A stretch of 53,212 bases of DNA, from the NCBI GenBank assembly GCA_030632885.1, contig DAOVTW010000022.1, positions 1-53,212 on the forward strand. Reading direction: 5' to 3'. This document shows positions 15,673-25,100 of this stretch, piece after piece. Position numbers and translations under genes: made by a program. This DNA comes from JAIOSM01 sp023143455. Lineage in GTDB: Bacteria; Desulfobacterota; Desulfobacteria; Desulfobacterales; Desulfobacteraceae. Positions within the stretch are counted from its first letter, which is position 1. Every line of letters starts with the position of its first letter. The notes beneath the pieces were generated by a model that saw nothing but the letters and a program-made list of their open reading frames with translations, was not told the origin of the DNA and made no database searches.

Positions 15673-16010
15673 TGAATTCCTTTCTTGAGGACATGGCGGA
15701 TGATCTTGACGATGTGTTTATCAATACGGATGAATTTGCACAAACTATCAATTATTACAATGGGTCAGCGACAACACAGATTGATGCTGTTGTCACCTTT
15801 GGCAATGATGGTCAGCAATTCAAGGCGGATTTTGCAACAATTATCGTCAAAAAAGCAGATGCTTCAGCACCTGCTTATGGTCATACGTTCGAAATTGAGG
15901 GGGCTGTATTTAAGATATCAAATGATATCAAAGACGCAATTGTGTCTTTTGATCAGCTCACCTGGGAGATAAAAACAGCAGCTAATGAGAGGTTGGCATG
16001 GCGGACATAA
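15672..16010 (+). CDS. Head-tail connector protein (putative)
   Basis: A 112-residue protein. The acidic N-terminus MNSFLEDMADDLDDVFINTDEFAQTINYYNG and the beta-rich remainder ending in IVSFDQLTWEIKTAANERLAWRT resemble small neck proteins of the gpFII/stopper type. Assignment rests mainly on position between head and tail genes and on size. It overlaps the next gene by 13 bases. Confidence 0.7.
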   Translation: MNSFLEDMADDLDDVFINTDEFAQTINYYNGSATTQIDAVVTFGNDGQQFKADFATIIVKKADASAPAYGHTFEIEGAVFKISNDIKDAIVSFDQLTWEIKTAANERLAWRT

Positions 16011-16471
16011 ACACACTATTGTCATTGTTTGGAGAGGCTATTGCCGCAGATGCGGGCATCACAACCTGGTCAACCACTAACTATGGCAAAGATTTACTTG
16101 TCATGGAAAACTGTGACTCAAGAAATGAGCCAGAGGATGCAGACTGTCCTCTTGTGATCATTTTTCCAATGACAAAGGATGCGGGTCTGTCTCAAAATGT
16201 TAAAGCTCATGGGATAGGGGTGTCCTGTTATGTTGCAGACGATACAAAACCAGTGAGTGTGGCCGGTGTTGTCAGGTTTCAAGGAGGCAGGTTTGCCGAG
16301 GCTTTGAGATTGTTGGTTTTGGGTGTCATTATCGACAATATGCCCTCAAATTGCCACCTTGAGTCAATACATACAGCATATGACACCATTGAGCAGTTTC
16401 CTTTTGTATCTGCAAATGTGCAGATTTCAATTACTCAGCCAAAAACAATTGGTCAGGACCCATACGAATAA
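15998..16471 (+). CDS. Tail terminator/neck protein (putative)
   Basis: A 157-residue protein immediately before the tail-tube gene. The sequence has the alternating alpha/beta look of tail terminators (CPLVIIFPMTKDAG..., HGIGVSCYVADDTKP, IEQFPFVSANVQISITQPK), proteins that cap the tube end and join it to the head. The family is inferred from place and size. Confidence 0.65.
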   Translation: MADINTLLSLFGEAIAADAGITTWSTTNYGKDLLVMENCDSRNEPEDADCPLVIIFPMTKDAGLSQNVKAHGIGVSCYVADDTKPVSVAGVVRFQGGRFAEALRLLVLGVIIDNMPSNCHLESIHTAYDTIEQFPFVSANVQISITQPKTIGQDPYE

Positions 16472-16499
16472 ATAAAAATTTTAAAAAGGAGTACATATT

Positions 16500-17447
16500 A
16501 TGACACAGGCAACCGGAGCACTTGCAAAGCTTGTCCTTGGGTTTGAAACAACTTTTGGGACAGCAGCAGCGGCTGGCTTTGTGATTCCCATCAACAGCTC
16601 AACTTTGAAAATGTCACGAAATCAGACACAACCGGCAACCATTACGGGCAACATCAATCCTGTTGAGCCCTATGACGGCAATTCGTCAGTATCTGGTGAG
16701 ATTAACGTCCCCATTGATTCCCTTGCATTTTGGTACATGCTCAAGGCGGCACTGGGAGTACCAGTCACAACAGGGGCATCAAGTCCATATGCTCATGCTT
16801 TTAAGGCTGGGACAACAAGGCCGTCATTGACTCTTGAGCACCAATTCACAGACCTTGCAACCCCTAAATATTTTTTATATACAGGTTGCAAAATCAGCAC
16901 AATTTCATTGTCAGCAGGTGATGATGGAGAGCTTGTTGCAACCTTTGGTGTGGTTGGAACCTCTGAGGTGATCGGGACATCTCCATTTGATGCAGATCCA
17001 ACAGACCTGGGTTTTGCAAGGTTGAAAAACAATCAGCTTACTCTCAAGGAAGGTGGATCCACAATCAGCAATGCAAAAATGGTGGATTGTTCCATCAATT
17101 TTAATGTTGACACTGGTCAATATGTAATTGGAGGCGGTGGTGTCCTAGGATCAATTCCAGAGGGTGTGATGACAATCACCGGCAACCTGAATGCACTTTT
17201 TGAGGACACTGTTCTCTTGCAAAAGGCACTTGATTCAACAGAGTCAAGCCTTGAGCTTACCTTTGAGGAGAGTGCAACATCAAAAATTGTGATTTTATTT
17301 CCAGAGATCAAATATGCATTAAATTCACCAGGCATTGAGGGACCAATGGGGATTGCAGTTTCATTGCCATTTGCTGCATATTACACAAATGCATCTGAGG
17401 AAACAAGCCTGCTTGTAACCCTAAGTAATCCGGAGGCACACGCATAA
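16500..17447 (+). CDS. Major tail tube protein
   Basis: A 315-residue protein. The N-terminus (ALAKLVLGFETTFGTAA...FVIPINSSTLKMSRNQTQPATITGN) and the block SVSGEINVPIDSLAFWYMLKAALGVP are typical of long-tail tube proteins of siphoviruses. Beta-rich throughout. It polymerises into the tail tube with its length set by the tape measure at 18663. It follows a clear AAAAGGAG site and is directly upstream of the tail assembly chaperone pair, as in lambda V-G-GT. Confidence 0.9.
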   Translation: MTQATGALAKLVLGFETTFGTAAAAGFVIPINSSTLKMSRNQTQPATITGNINPVEPYDGNSSVSGEINVPIDSLAFWYMLKAALGVPVTTGASSPYAHAFKAGTTRPSLTLEHQFTDLATPKYFLYTGCKISTISLSAGDDGELVATFGVVGTSEVIGTSPFDADPTDLGFARLKNNQLTLKEGGSTISNAKMVDCSINFNVDTGQYVIGGGGVLGSIPEGVMTITGNLNALFEDTVLLQKALDSTESSLELTFEESATSKIVILFPEIKYALNSPGIEGPMGIAVSLPFAAYYTNASEETSLLVTLSNPEAHA

Positions 17448-17758
17448 TGACCACTAAAAAACAGCCAGAAAAACAGGCAGGGATTGTGATCATTGATGGC
17501 CGAGAAATAAAGGCGAGATCTTTGACTAGGAAAGAGGTCAGGGATCTTAAAGAGCTTGGATTTTCTCCCTTTGGTTTTGTGCCGGATTATGACCAAGCCT
17601 GTGAAGCTATGGAGATGGGCCTGACTCTTGCAATTTCAACAGAGGACCTTGCTTTCCTTGATGACCGTCCCAATAAAGATGCAAGGGATGTTTGGGAGGA
17701 GGTTTTGCGTGAGACTTATGGAGCAAAAGATGAAGAAAAAAACTCCAAAAGCACCTAA
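17447..17758 (+). CDS. Tail assembly chaperone, short form (lambda G-like)
   Basis: A 103-residue protein, IIDGREIKARSLTRKEVRDLKELGF...LTLAISTEDLAFLDDRPNKDARDVWEEVLRETYG, the zero-frame product of the chaperone locus. Such proteins bind the tape measure during tail assembly and are absent from the virion. Just before the stop is A AAA AAC (17737-17743), a canonical -1 slippery heptamer in the correct frame, so part of the ribosomes would make the longer fusion. Its start overlaps the tube-protein stop by one base. Confidence 0.88.
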   Translation: MTTKKQPEKQAGIVIIDGREIKARSLTRKEVRDLKELGFSPFGFVPDYDQACEAMEMGLTLAISTEDLAFLDDRPNKDARDVWEEVLRETYGAKDEEKNSKST

Positions 17759-18081
17759 GATGGCACATTGATCCTAAAAGGATTAAATATTGTGACATTT
17801 GCGGTGCAAAATCTCAAACAAACAAAATCTCAGACAAGTGCATTGGGTGTGAGTATGGTTTGCCCCCGGATCTCTTAGAAATCAACCATGATGCCTGGCA
17901 AATTTGGCTGTCCGTACAAACACAAACGAGGACATCAGGAGCAGGGGTTGTTGGCATTGATTATGAAGAGGTCAGACAAGCTGCAAAAAGACATGAGATT
18001 GAACTTTCAACAAGAAACTGGAAAAAAATTCAAGCCTTAGAAGGGACAATGCTGGACAATGTTAATCCAAAAAGCAACTAA
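17447..18081 (+). CDS. Tail assembly chaperone, -1 frameshift fusion (lambda GT-like)
   Basis: Slipping back one base at 17743 joins the first 99 codons to a frame that continues without a stop from 17743 to 18081, giving a 211-residue product. The added part has a possible zinc knuckle (YCDICG...12 residues...CIGC, CX2C-X12-CX2C). A DUF1799-like stretch follows (AWQIWLSVQTQTRTSGAGVVGIDYEEV...), as expected for a T domain. The T frame has no convincing start of its own (only TTG at 17860 without a ribosome site), which supports frameshifting over independent translation. Confidence 0.85.
17737..17743 (+). promoter_or_regulatory. Programmed -1 ribosomal frameshift site A AAA AAC
   Basis: The codons GAA AAA AAC of the G frame form X XXY YYZ. 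The -1 frame then reads CTC CAA AAG CAC CTA AGA TGG and stays open into the T domain. The zero-frame stop lies 12 bases downstream of the heptamer. I did not find an obvious strong downstream pseudoknot by eye. Confidence 0.85.
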
Positions 18082-18658
18082 AGGGACAGGCGTTACAATT
18101 AAGGGCATTGGCAATGTCATCAAGGGCATTAAAAAAGCCGGTAGGGATGTTGACAAGGCCCTTAATACGGCAGTTAAAGTTGAGGGCTTTGTCCTCAAAA
18201 GGATCCTTCAAAAAGAAATCAGAGCAGGCAAGCCAGGTGGCAAAGCTTTCACTCCTCTTTCATTTATTGCAAGGCGGTTGCACGGCCGGAGACCAAACAG
18301 AAAACCACTTGAAAAGCTTGCCTCTGTTGTACGTTACCAGGTGACACAAAATCCTTTTTCAGTCATGGTCGGGTGGGTTGGGAAAAATCAAAGGACTTGG
18401 AGGAAACTTGCAAAAGCACAACAAGAGGGTTTCAAAAGAGCAATATCTCCTGGTCAAAGAAGATTGATGACATATCAAGGGGCAAGTCTTGGAAAAGTTG
18501 AGGGCGGATCCACTCCGTTTTTTTTAAGAAAAACAACACAATTTTTTACTACTCCAGCCAGGGAGATTATGAGTCCATTCTGGCAAGCTCACGAACGATC
18601 AGCAAACAGGAATATATCAAACAATTTCAAGAAAAAACTCAAGGGAATAAGGATATAA
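18059..18658 (+). CDS. Basic phage tail-module protein of unknown function
   Basis: A 199-residue, strongly basic protein that overlaps the end of the GT frame by 23 bases. The N-terminal part is helical (IKGIKKAGRDVDKALNTAVKVEGFVLKRILQKEI). Further on are FTPLSFIARRLHGRRPNRKPLEKLASVVRYQVT and QRTWRKLAKAQQEGFKRAISPGQRR, similar in style to virion-morphogenesis or tail-completion proteins of the gpS/HK97 gp10 type. I am not sure of the family. It sits between GT and the tape measure, where lambda has no gene. Confidence 0.7.
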   Translation: MLIQKATKGTGVTIKGIGNVIKGIKKAGRDVDKALNTAVKVEGFVLKRILQKEIRAGKPGGKAFTPLSFIARRLHGRRPNRKPLEKLASVVRYQVTQNPFSVMVGWVGKNQRTWRKLAKAQQEGFKRAISPGQRRLMTYQGASLGKVEGGSTPFFLRKTTQFFTTPAREIMSPFWQAHERSANRNISNNFKKKLKGIRI

Positions 18659-18662
18659 TATC

Positions 18663-20804
18663 GTGGATAACAAGCTTGAAATACAACTACTCGCGAAAAA
18701 TCACACTGAAAAAGCATTTAAAAGTTTTCAGAAAAGAGTGGGATCATTAAAAAAGTCTGTCTTTTCTTTGAATGGCGCGATTGTATCCCTTGCAGGTGGT
18801 GCGGGTATTGGAATGCTTGCAAATGGTTTTTTGCAAACTGCTCGGGATTTTGAACGATACGGGGTTATGCTTGAAACAATCACCGGGTCCTCAGAAAAAG
18901 CAAAAAAGTCAATGGACTGGATTGCAGATTTTACAAAAAGCACTCCCTATGAACTTAACCAGGTCACGGAAAGTTTTGTCAAGCTTGAGGCTTTTGGTTT
19001 GTCAGGGACCAGGTGGCTGGGGACATTGGGAGATACTGCCTCCTCTATGGGCAAAGATTTAAACATGGGTGTTGAAATGTTCACGGATGCCGTCACGGGT
19101 GAATTTGAAAGGCTCAAAGAGTTTGGAGTCAAGGCAAAAACAGAGGGTGATAATGTCAGCTTCAGGTGGTCAGAAAATGGCAAGGACATGGTTGTCTCTG
19201 CAAAAAAGACTCAATCAGGGATCTCCGGAGCACTTGAGCAGATTTTTTCAAGATTTGAGGGCGGCATGTCAAGACAAGCCAGGACAATGGACGGAATAGT
19301 GTCCAATATGTCTGATCAGTTTGTGATGGTCCAGAAAAAGTTTATGGATGCCGGTATTTTTGAAGAGATAAAAACCCAAACCAGTTTGATTGCCAAAGAG
19401 TTTGCAAACTGGGCTGATCAAAATGATAGATTAATAAAACAGAATGTCCCAATTTATATTGGAAAAACAAAAGAGAGCATCAAGTCAACTCTTAAGGTCA
19501 TAAAAGACATTAAATCTCTTTATAGCAGCGTTCCATCAGAACTGACAGATGCCGCCGGCACCGGAATAATCGGTGCTTATTTGTTTGGCGGACAATATGG
19601 CGTTTTGATTGGATCTGTTGTTGCCATCAATCAGGCTATGGAAAAGCTAAGTAATAGCGGCCTTCAAAGCATTGCGGAGAAAGGGCGGGGAGTCACAAAC
19701 TCAATCCTGGACCTTGGCAAGGCCGTCAAGGATCTTGTAACGGGACAGAGACATTGGTTGACTGGGGATGCAATGAACTTGCCAGACACCAGGTCAAATG
19801 TTGAAGGTTACAAGCAAATGTTTGAATATTACAAGAAAATGCAGACTTTGAAGTCAGGACCGTCAACTCATTCAAATCTGGGGCAGTTGGATCAAATAAT
19901 TGAATACAGCAGCAAGGAAAAAGAGTCAGAAAAGACCAAGGATCTCCAGGCCGGACTTGAGGAGAGAGCCAGGCTTGAAAAAGAGTTTGCAGAAGAAAAA
20001 AAGAAAAGAGAGCTTGCCTTTATTGATGATTATAATGAGGCAACTTTGACAAGTTTTCAGCTTGATAAACTTAATTTGAAAAAACAATATGATTTTTATA
20101 AAAGCCATGTTGAAGATAAGAAAAAACTTGACGAATGGTATTCCGCAGAGCTTGAGAAAATTACTCAAAAAAATGCCGATACAACCAAAAATGCAGTCAA
20201 GGATTATTCTGACAGCATAGGCACAGAAATGGAAAGTGTTGAGCAAGTTACAGCAACCGGTTTTCAAAATATGGAGGATGCCCTTGTTGACTACACGACC
20301 ACGGGAAAATTTGAGTATAAACAATTTGCAAGCTCACTGATTGCACAAATGATCAGGATTATGATCCAGCAAACAGTTATGAAGGGCGTGACAAAATGGG
20401 TTGGAACTTTGTTCAGCGCAAAAGGTAATGCGTTCGGATCCACTGGTCACTTGTCTGCATATGCCCAGGGCGGAGCTTTTACAAATAAAATTATCACAGA
20501 GCCCACAATGTTTGCTCATGGCGGAGGTTTTGGCGTTATGGGTGAGAAAGGTGATGAGGCAGTGATCCCATTAACCAGGACAAAATCCGGTGATTTGGGA
20601 GTCAAGGCCGTGGGCGGATCCAGCGGAGGTGGTGCTCCAAATATACAAATTAATTTAATAAATAATACCGGAGAGGACACCGAGGCAAAGCAGGGCGCGG
20701 TTGAGTGGGATGGTGAAAAATGGGTGATCGGGATTATTCTGGATGCCCTGGAAAGGAATAAAGGCGGGTTTACAAATAATTTTAAGGCAGTAATGCAGGG
20801 GTAA
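18663..20804 (+). CDS. Tail tape measure protein
   Basis: A 713-residue protein beginning at GTG 18663. It opens with the usual coiled-coil and hydrophobic start (QKRVGSLKKSVFSLNGAIVSLAGGAGIGMLANG) and the tape-measure motif FERYGVMLETITGSSEKAKKSMDWIADFTKSTPYELNQVTESFVKLEAFGL (about 64-113). A second hydrophobic patch is near 297-325. A long Glu/Lys coiled coil runs about 415-500. The C-terminus has Gly-rich FGVMGEKGDEAVIPLTR, common in lambda H/TMP proteins. It sets tail length and is threaded by DNA ejection. Its size suggests a tail of roughly 0.1 micrometre, by the usual length scaling. Confidence 0.92.
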   Translation: MDNKLEIQLLAKNHTEKAFKSFQKRVGSLKKSVFSLNGAIVSLAGGAGIGMLANGFLQTARDFERYGVMLETITGSSEKAKKSMDWIADFTKSTPYELNQVTESFVKLEAFGLSGTRWLGTLGDTASSMGKDLNMGVEMFTDAVTGEFERLKEFGVKAKTEGDNVSFRWSENGKDMVVSAKKTQSGISGALEQIFSRFEGGMSRQARTMDGIVSNMSDQFVMVQKKFMDAGIFEEIKTQTSLIAKEFANWADQNDRLIKQNVPIYIGKTKESIKSTLKVIKDIKSLYSSVPSELTDAAGTGIIGAYLFGGQYGVLIGSVVAINQAMEKLSNSGLQSIAEKGRGVTNSILDLGKAVKDLVTGQRHWLTGDAMNLPDTRSNVEGYKQMFEYYKKMQTLKSGPSTHSNLGQLDQIIEYSSKEKESEKTKDLQAGLEERARLEKEFAEEKKKRELAFIDDYNEATLTSFQLDKLNLKKQYDFYKSHVEDKKKLDEWYSAELEKITQKNADTTKNAVKDYSDSIGTEMESVEQVTATGFQNMEDALVDYTTTGKFEYKQFASSLIAQMIRIMIQQTVMKGVTKWVGTLFSAKGNAFGSTGHLSAYAQGGAFTNKIITEPTMFAHGGGFGVMGEKGDEAVIPLTRTKSGDLGVKAVGGSSGGGAPNIQINLINNTGEDTEAKQGAVEWDGEKWVIGIILDALERNKGGFTNNFKAVMQG

Positions 20805-20807
20805 AAT

Positions 20808-21140
20808 ATGGCATATCCATCAATCGCAGCTCCAACGGGTTTGAAAATAAAACCAAGGAAAAAAAGATATAAAGGTGTTTCAGAGGCTGGATATACAATG
20901 ACCAGGGCAAAGGCAACTCTTAAAAAGGTTGATTTTGAGCTTGAATATTCAGGGATGTCCTCCGCTGATCAGGCAGCATTGCAGACTCATTTTGAGGCAA
21001 ATGGATCCGGATCCTTTTCCTTTACAAATCCGATGACAGGCGGCTCAACCTATACTGTTGTTTATAGTGATGATGAACTTGGTTTCACATATGTTCCGGT
21101 TGATCATTTTGCAATAACAATTAAATTGACAGAGGTTTAA
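20808..21140 (+). CDS. Minor tail protein, gpM-like
   Basis: A 110-residue beta-rich protein located directly after the tape measure and before the gpL-like gene, the place of lambda gpM. MAYPSIAAPTGLKIKPRKKRYKGVSEAGYTMTRAKATLKK leads into a domain ending FAITIKLTEV. The assignment is by order and size; it would form part of the tail tip hub. Confidence 0.75.
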   Translation: MAYPSIAAPTGLKIKPRKKRYKGVSEAGYTMTRAKATLKKVDFELEYSGMSSADQAALQTHFEANGSGSFSFTNPMTGGSTYTVVYSDDELGFTYVPVDHFAITIKLTEV

Positions 21141-21141
21141 A

Positions 21142-21759
21142 ATGCCTATTGACATAAGCTCTGACGGGATCACAGAAAAAAACAAGCTCAACTCTGATGA
21201 TGTCTGGTTGGTCCTTTTAAAAGTTGAATACCCTGGGGAGGATCCAGGATATTGCTGTCTTAATAATGAACAGATAACGTGGAATAGTTTGACCTGGTTA
21301 CCTGTAATTTTTTCTTTATCTGGTATGTCTGAGACAAAGGAGGCAGAGATTCCAATGGTGACACTGACAGTGACAGATCTTGCAAGGTCATTGCTGCCAT
21401 TTATTGAGGAGCAAGGCGGCGGTATTGGTGCAATGGTCACAATTTATATTGTCCACTCAGCCCATCTTGACAATGCCACACCGGAGTTTGAGGAGGAAAT
21501 GGAGGTTATTGATACCTCTGTCAAAAATAATTATAAAATTACTTTTAAGCTTGGAGCTGAAAACCTTATGAAATCAAGATGTCCACAAAACAGATACTTG
21601 AAAAATCATTGCAGGTATGACGGTCTTGATGATGACCGGTGTGGATATTCAGGGGCAGAGACTGAATGTGACAGGACTTTCACCAGGTGCAAAGAATTGG
21701 GCAGAGAGATTTATTATGGAGGTCAGCCAGGAGTGGGAGCAATGGGGGTGCAATTATGA
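21142..21759 (+). CDS. Minor tail protein L-like, Cys-rich tip protein
   Basis: A 205-residue protein. The N-terminal domain (VWLVLLKVEYPGEDPGYCCLNNEQITWNSLTWLPVIFSLSG...) matches gpL-like hub proteins. The C-terminal part holds C147, C157, C167, C176 and C183 within RCPQNRYLKNHCRYDGLDDDRCGYSGAETECDRTFTRC. In lambda gpL the equivalent cysteines bind a 4Fe-4S cluster, so a metal cluster is likely here. It is placed between M-like and K-like genes as in lambda. It overlaps the next start (ATGA). Confidence 0.87.
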   Translation: MPIDISSDGITEKNKLNSDDVWLVLLKVEYPGEDPGYCCLNNEQITWNSLTWLPVIFSLSGMSETKEAEIPMVTLTVTDLARSLLPFIEEQGGGIGAMVTIYIVHSAHLDNATPEFEEEMEVIDTSVKNNYKITFKLGAENLMKSRCPQNRYLKNHCRYDGLDDDRCGYSGAETECDRTFTRCKELGREIYYGGQPGVGAMGVQL

Positions 21760-22142
21760 TTGATTATAATGATCTTATCGGCCGGCCTTTTTGTGAGCAG
21801 ACTTTTAATTGTTATGATCTTGCAAGGGAGGTTTTCAAAAGAAATGGGATTTATATCCCTAAAGTCAATCCGGCTGTTTGTGCTGGGGTTGAGGCAACAA
21901 ACAGAGAGATGGACAGACAGGAGCTTGCAAATTGGGAAAAAATTGACAGACCAGAGGCTCCTTGCGGGGTCATGTTTTTATCAACAAATCATGAGTTTTC
22001 AAATCATGTCGGGGTCTATATTGGCAAGGGCCTGATTATCCACAGCACAATGAAAAGAGCGGTTGCCGTGGATCGCTTATCAACCTGGGAATATAAAACA
22101 ATAGGATATTATAAATATGTCGGTAACAATTACCAAGATTAA
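21756..22142 (+). CDS. Tail assembly peptidase, NlpC/P60 (gpK-like, short form)
   Basis: A 128-residue protein with the NlpC/P60 catalytic Cys in FNCYDLAREVFKRNGI (C19) and the His in FSNHVGVYIGKGLIIHS (H84). Lambda gpK carries a JAB/MPN domain before the NlpC domain; that part is absent here, so this is a short form. These proteins are tip-assembly factors and may help cross the cell wall. ATG 21756 overlaps the L-like stop, so the genes are coupled. Confidence 0.88.
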   Translation: MIDYNDLIGRPFCEQTFNCYDLAREVFKRNGIYIPKVNPAVCAGVEATNREMDRQELANWEKIDRPEAPCGVMFLSTNHEFSNHVGVYIGKGLIIHSTMKRAVAVDRLSTWEYKTIGYYKYVGNNYQD

Positions 22143-25100
22143 AGATCCCTTCAACCTTGACATAAATGAAAAATCAGTTGTTCCTTATGTTGAGGGCCAG
22201 GGCCTTGACTATTATTTTCGTGATATTAACCTCAATGAGGATGGTATTAAATTTGTAATATCGCGGAATGGTGTTGTTGTTACTGATGATCAATTCGATT
22301 TTATTGAAATCAAACCAGAGGATTTTTTGTCTATTGTTGCAAAAACGGAGGCCCCAGCAATTGCGGCCTGGGTTACAGGATATGCAACAATGACGGCTGC
22401 AATCTCAGCCGGTGTGATGGCGGCGGTCGCTTATGGTGCGGTTTATATTGCAGCAACCCTTGTCATTGGATATGCAATGAGTGCCTTATGCTCTGCCCTG
22501 GGCCCGGATGCTCCAAAAGCGGGAGCCGGGAGCTATGGATCAGGATCAGAAGATGCAGCAGCTCAAACTTATGGGTGGGGGGAGCTGTATCAAGGTCGGA
22601 CAGAAAATGCAAGGATCCCGATTTTATTTGGTGCAAACAAGGTTGCGGGTCATGAAATTAATAAATTTGCTACCATTGACGGCAACAAAGAGATTTTAAA
22701 TGTCCTCCTGGCTATTTGTGATCATTCAATTGATTCAATCACTGATGTCAGGATCAATGATCAGCCACATGCATATTTCAGAGAGATTGAGGTGATTGCA
22801 GATCGCCTGGGCAGTAATTCTGATGCCGTCATTGATGGGTTTGATGAGGTAGTTGGCCAAAGTGATATAGGGAGCAAGTTGCTGGATGGCACACCAGTCA
22901 CTCAACAAACAGACGGCAATGCCGTTGAAAAACTCCGGATCTTTATCAGCGCACCAAATGGGTTTTATTATACAAGTGATACTGGAGGCATGGACCCAAG
23001 GACGGCAACTTTTTCTGTTGAGTACAGGGTCAAGGATGCAGCAGATTGGATCCTTGACGATAATTACACAATGACAGGGCAAACAACTCAAACTCAAAGG
23101 AAAATTGTTGAGATAGATGACTTGACACCGGCTCAATATGAGGTGAAGATCGCCAGGACAAATGCCGCAGAGACATCATATCGCGGGAACTCTGATATTC
23201 ATTTTGCTGCCCTTCAGGAGATAGTCAAGGAGTCCTTAATTTACCCAGGTCTTGCAAAGTATGCAATAAAAGCCCTTGCCACTGATCAACTCAGTGGAGG
23301 ACAACCACGTTTCACCTGTATTGCTGCTAGGGATTATGTCAGTGTTTGGGATAAAAGCCTTGCAACTCCAGCCTGGGTAAATAAAAGAGCAACCAGCCCA
23401 GCTTGGATGGCCTATGCTTTACTTGTTCAGCATGTCTCACCAAAAATTGACAAGGATCGGCTTATTTGGGATGACTGGAAAAATTGGGCTGATTATTGTG
23501 ATGAGACTGTTGATGGTGGATACAGGTTTGACGGGGCAACGGTTTTGTTTTCAGGGGATGCCTGGAGCAACCTCCAAAAAATTGCAAGACTTGGCCGCGC
23601 CGTGATCATAAGGCGTGGGACAAAATATGGAGTCTTTCTTGATGCCCCAAATAGTGTTGTTTCTCATATGTTCACAATGGGCAACATTAAAGAGGGGACC
23701 TTTAATATTCAATATTTGGCTCAAAAAGACAGAGCCAATGCTGTTGAGGTTGAATATACCGATCCGGACAAAGATTATACAAGACAGGTTGTCTGTGTTT
23801 ATTCTGATGCCTATCTTGGAGTGACAGCAGAGGGCCAGGCTGCCCAGGTTGCAATTGATGCCTCAATTTCCGAGGCAGAGGCTGTCAGGGAGGCAGTTTT
23901 CAGGATCAATTCAAATAAATATTTAAACCGTGTTGTCACTTTTGATGCCTCTGTTGATTCTTTTGGCTGCACAGTTGGAGATCTCTTTTATTTTCAGCAT
24001 GAGATTGTTGATTATGAAACAGGCAGAGTTGGATCGAGGATTTTGGATGCTGGCAATGATGACGGATCCGGCAACCCATATGTCCAACTTGACCAGGAGG
24101 TTGAAATTGAAAGTGGGATTACATACAAGATCATGGTTCGGCTTTCTGATGACACTCTTGTTGAAAAAACAGTCAACAATGCAGTTGGGACAACAGACAC
24201 ATTGACAGTCACGGTTGCCTGGTTAACTATCCCGGAGGCAAAGGATCTGTTTTTGTTTGGCAATGCCGATACCTATAAAAAAATATATCGCCTGTTAAAT
24301 ATCACCAGAAAAGATGACATGGACAGGACCGTTTCAGGGATTGAATACCTGTCCGAGATATACACTGAAAATGACTCATATATTATTGACGTGCCTCCCT
24401 GGATCACCAGGAAACAAAAGGCTGTCAACGTCATCCTAAATGAGTTTTTATCATATGCAGCAGACGGGACATATAAAAGCAATATCAATGTAAGCTGGAC
24501 CAGGGGATATACAACAGCCGGAGTCAATTGGGGTATATGGCTTGAAAATACAACAGCAACCACTGATCCAATTAAAATTGGGGAGTCTTTTGAAAACTCT
24601 TTTGTCATCAATTCCGACCTGGTGATTGGTGATACATACAAGGTTTATGTCTCAGTTTTGGGTGAGGGGGCTGTTGATACTGATGACAACACAGAATCAA
24701 TCACAATCCAGGGAAAACTTGCTCCTCCGGCTGATGTTGTAAACTTTGCTGGTACATGGAATTCTATCAAAAGGAATGTTGCTTTTACATGGGCCGCAGT
24801 TTCAGATCTTGATTTTGATTATTATGAAATCAGAGAGGGTGCAACCTGGGCAACAGCAACCAAGGTTTTGACATCAATTGATAATTCCGGAATAATTTAT
24901 ATTGATGAGGGTGTGTCTGAGAGTATAACTTACAGGATAAAAGCGGTTGATAAGTCAGGCATAGAGTCTGACACAGAGGACACTTGTGTTGTTCCAATCG
25001 ATACAACAGATTGCCCATTGTCAACTCCTGGAGGGTTGGCCTTGGTGAGCAGCTCAATCATTGCCTCTGATGGCGGCAATATTGTCACACTCCTTGCAAC

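Noticed and set aside
17860..18081. Independent gene starting at TTG 17860
   Set aside because: No ribosome site precedes the TTG, and the frame continues upstream without a stop to the slippery heptamer at 17737-17743. It is better explained as the frameshift extension of the chaperone gene.
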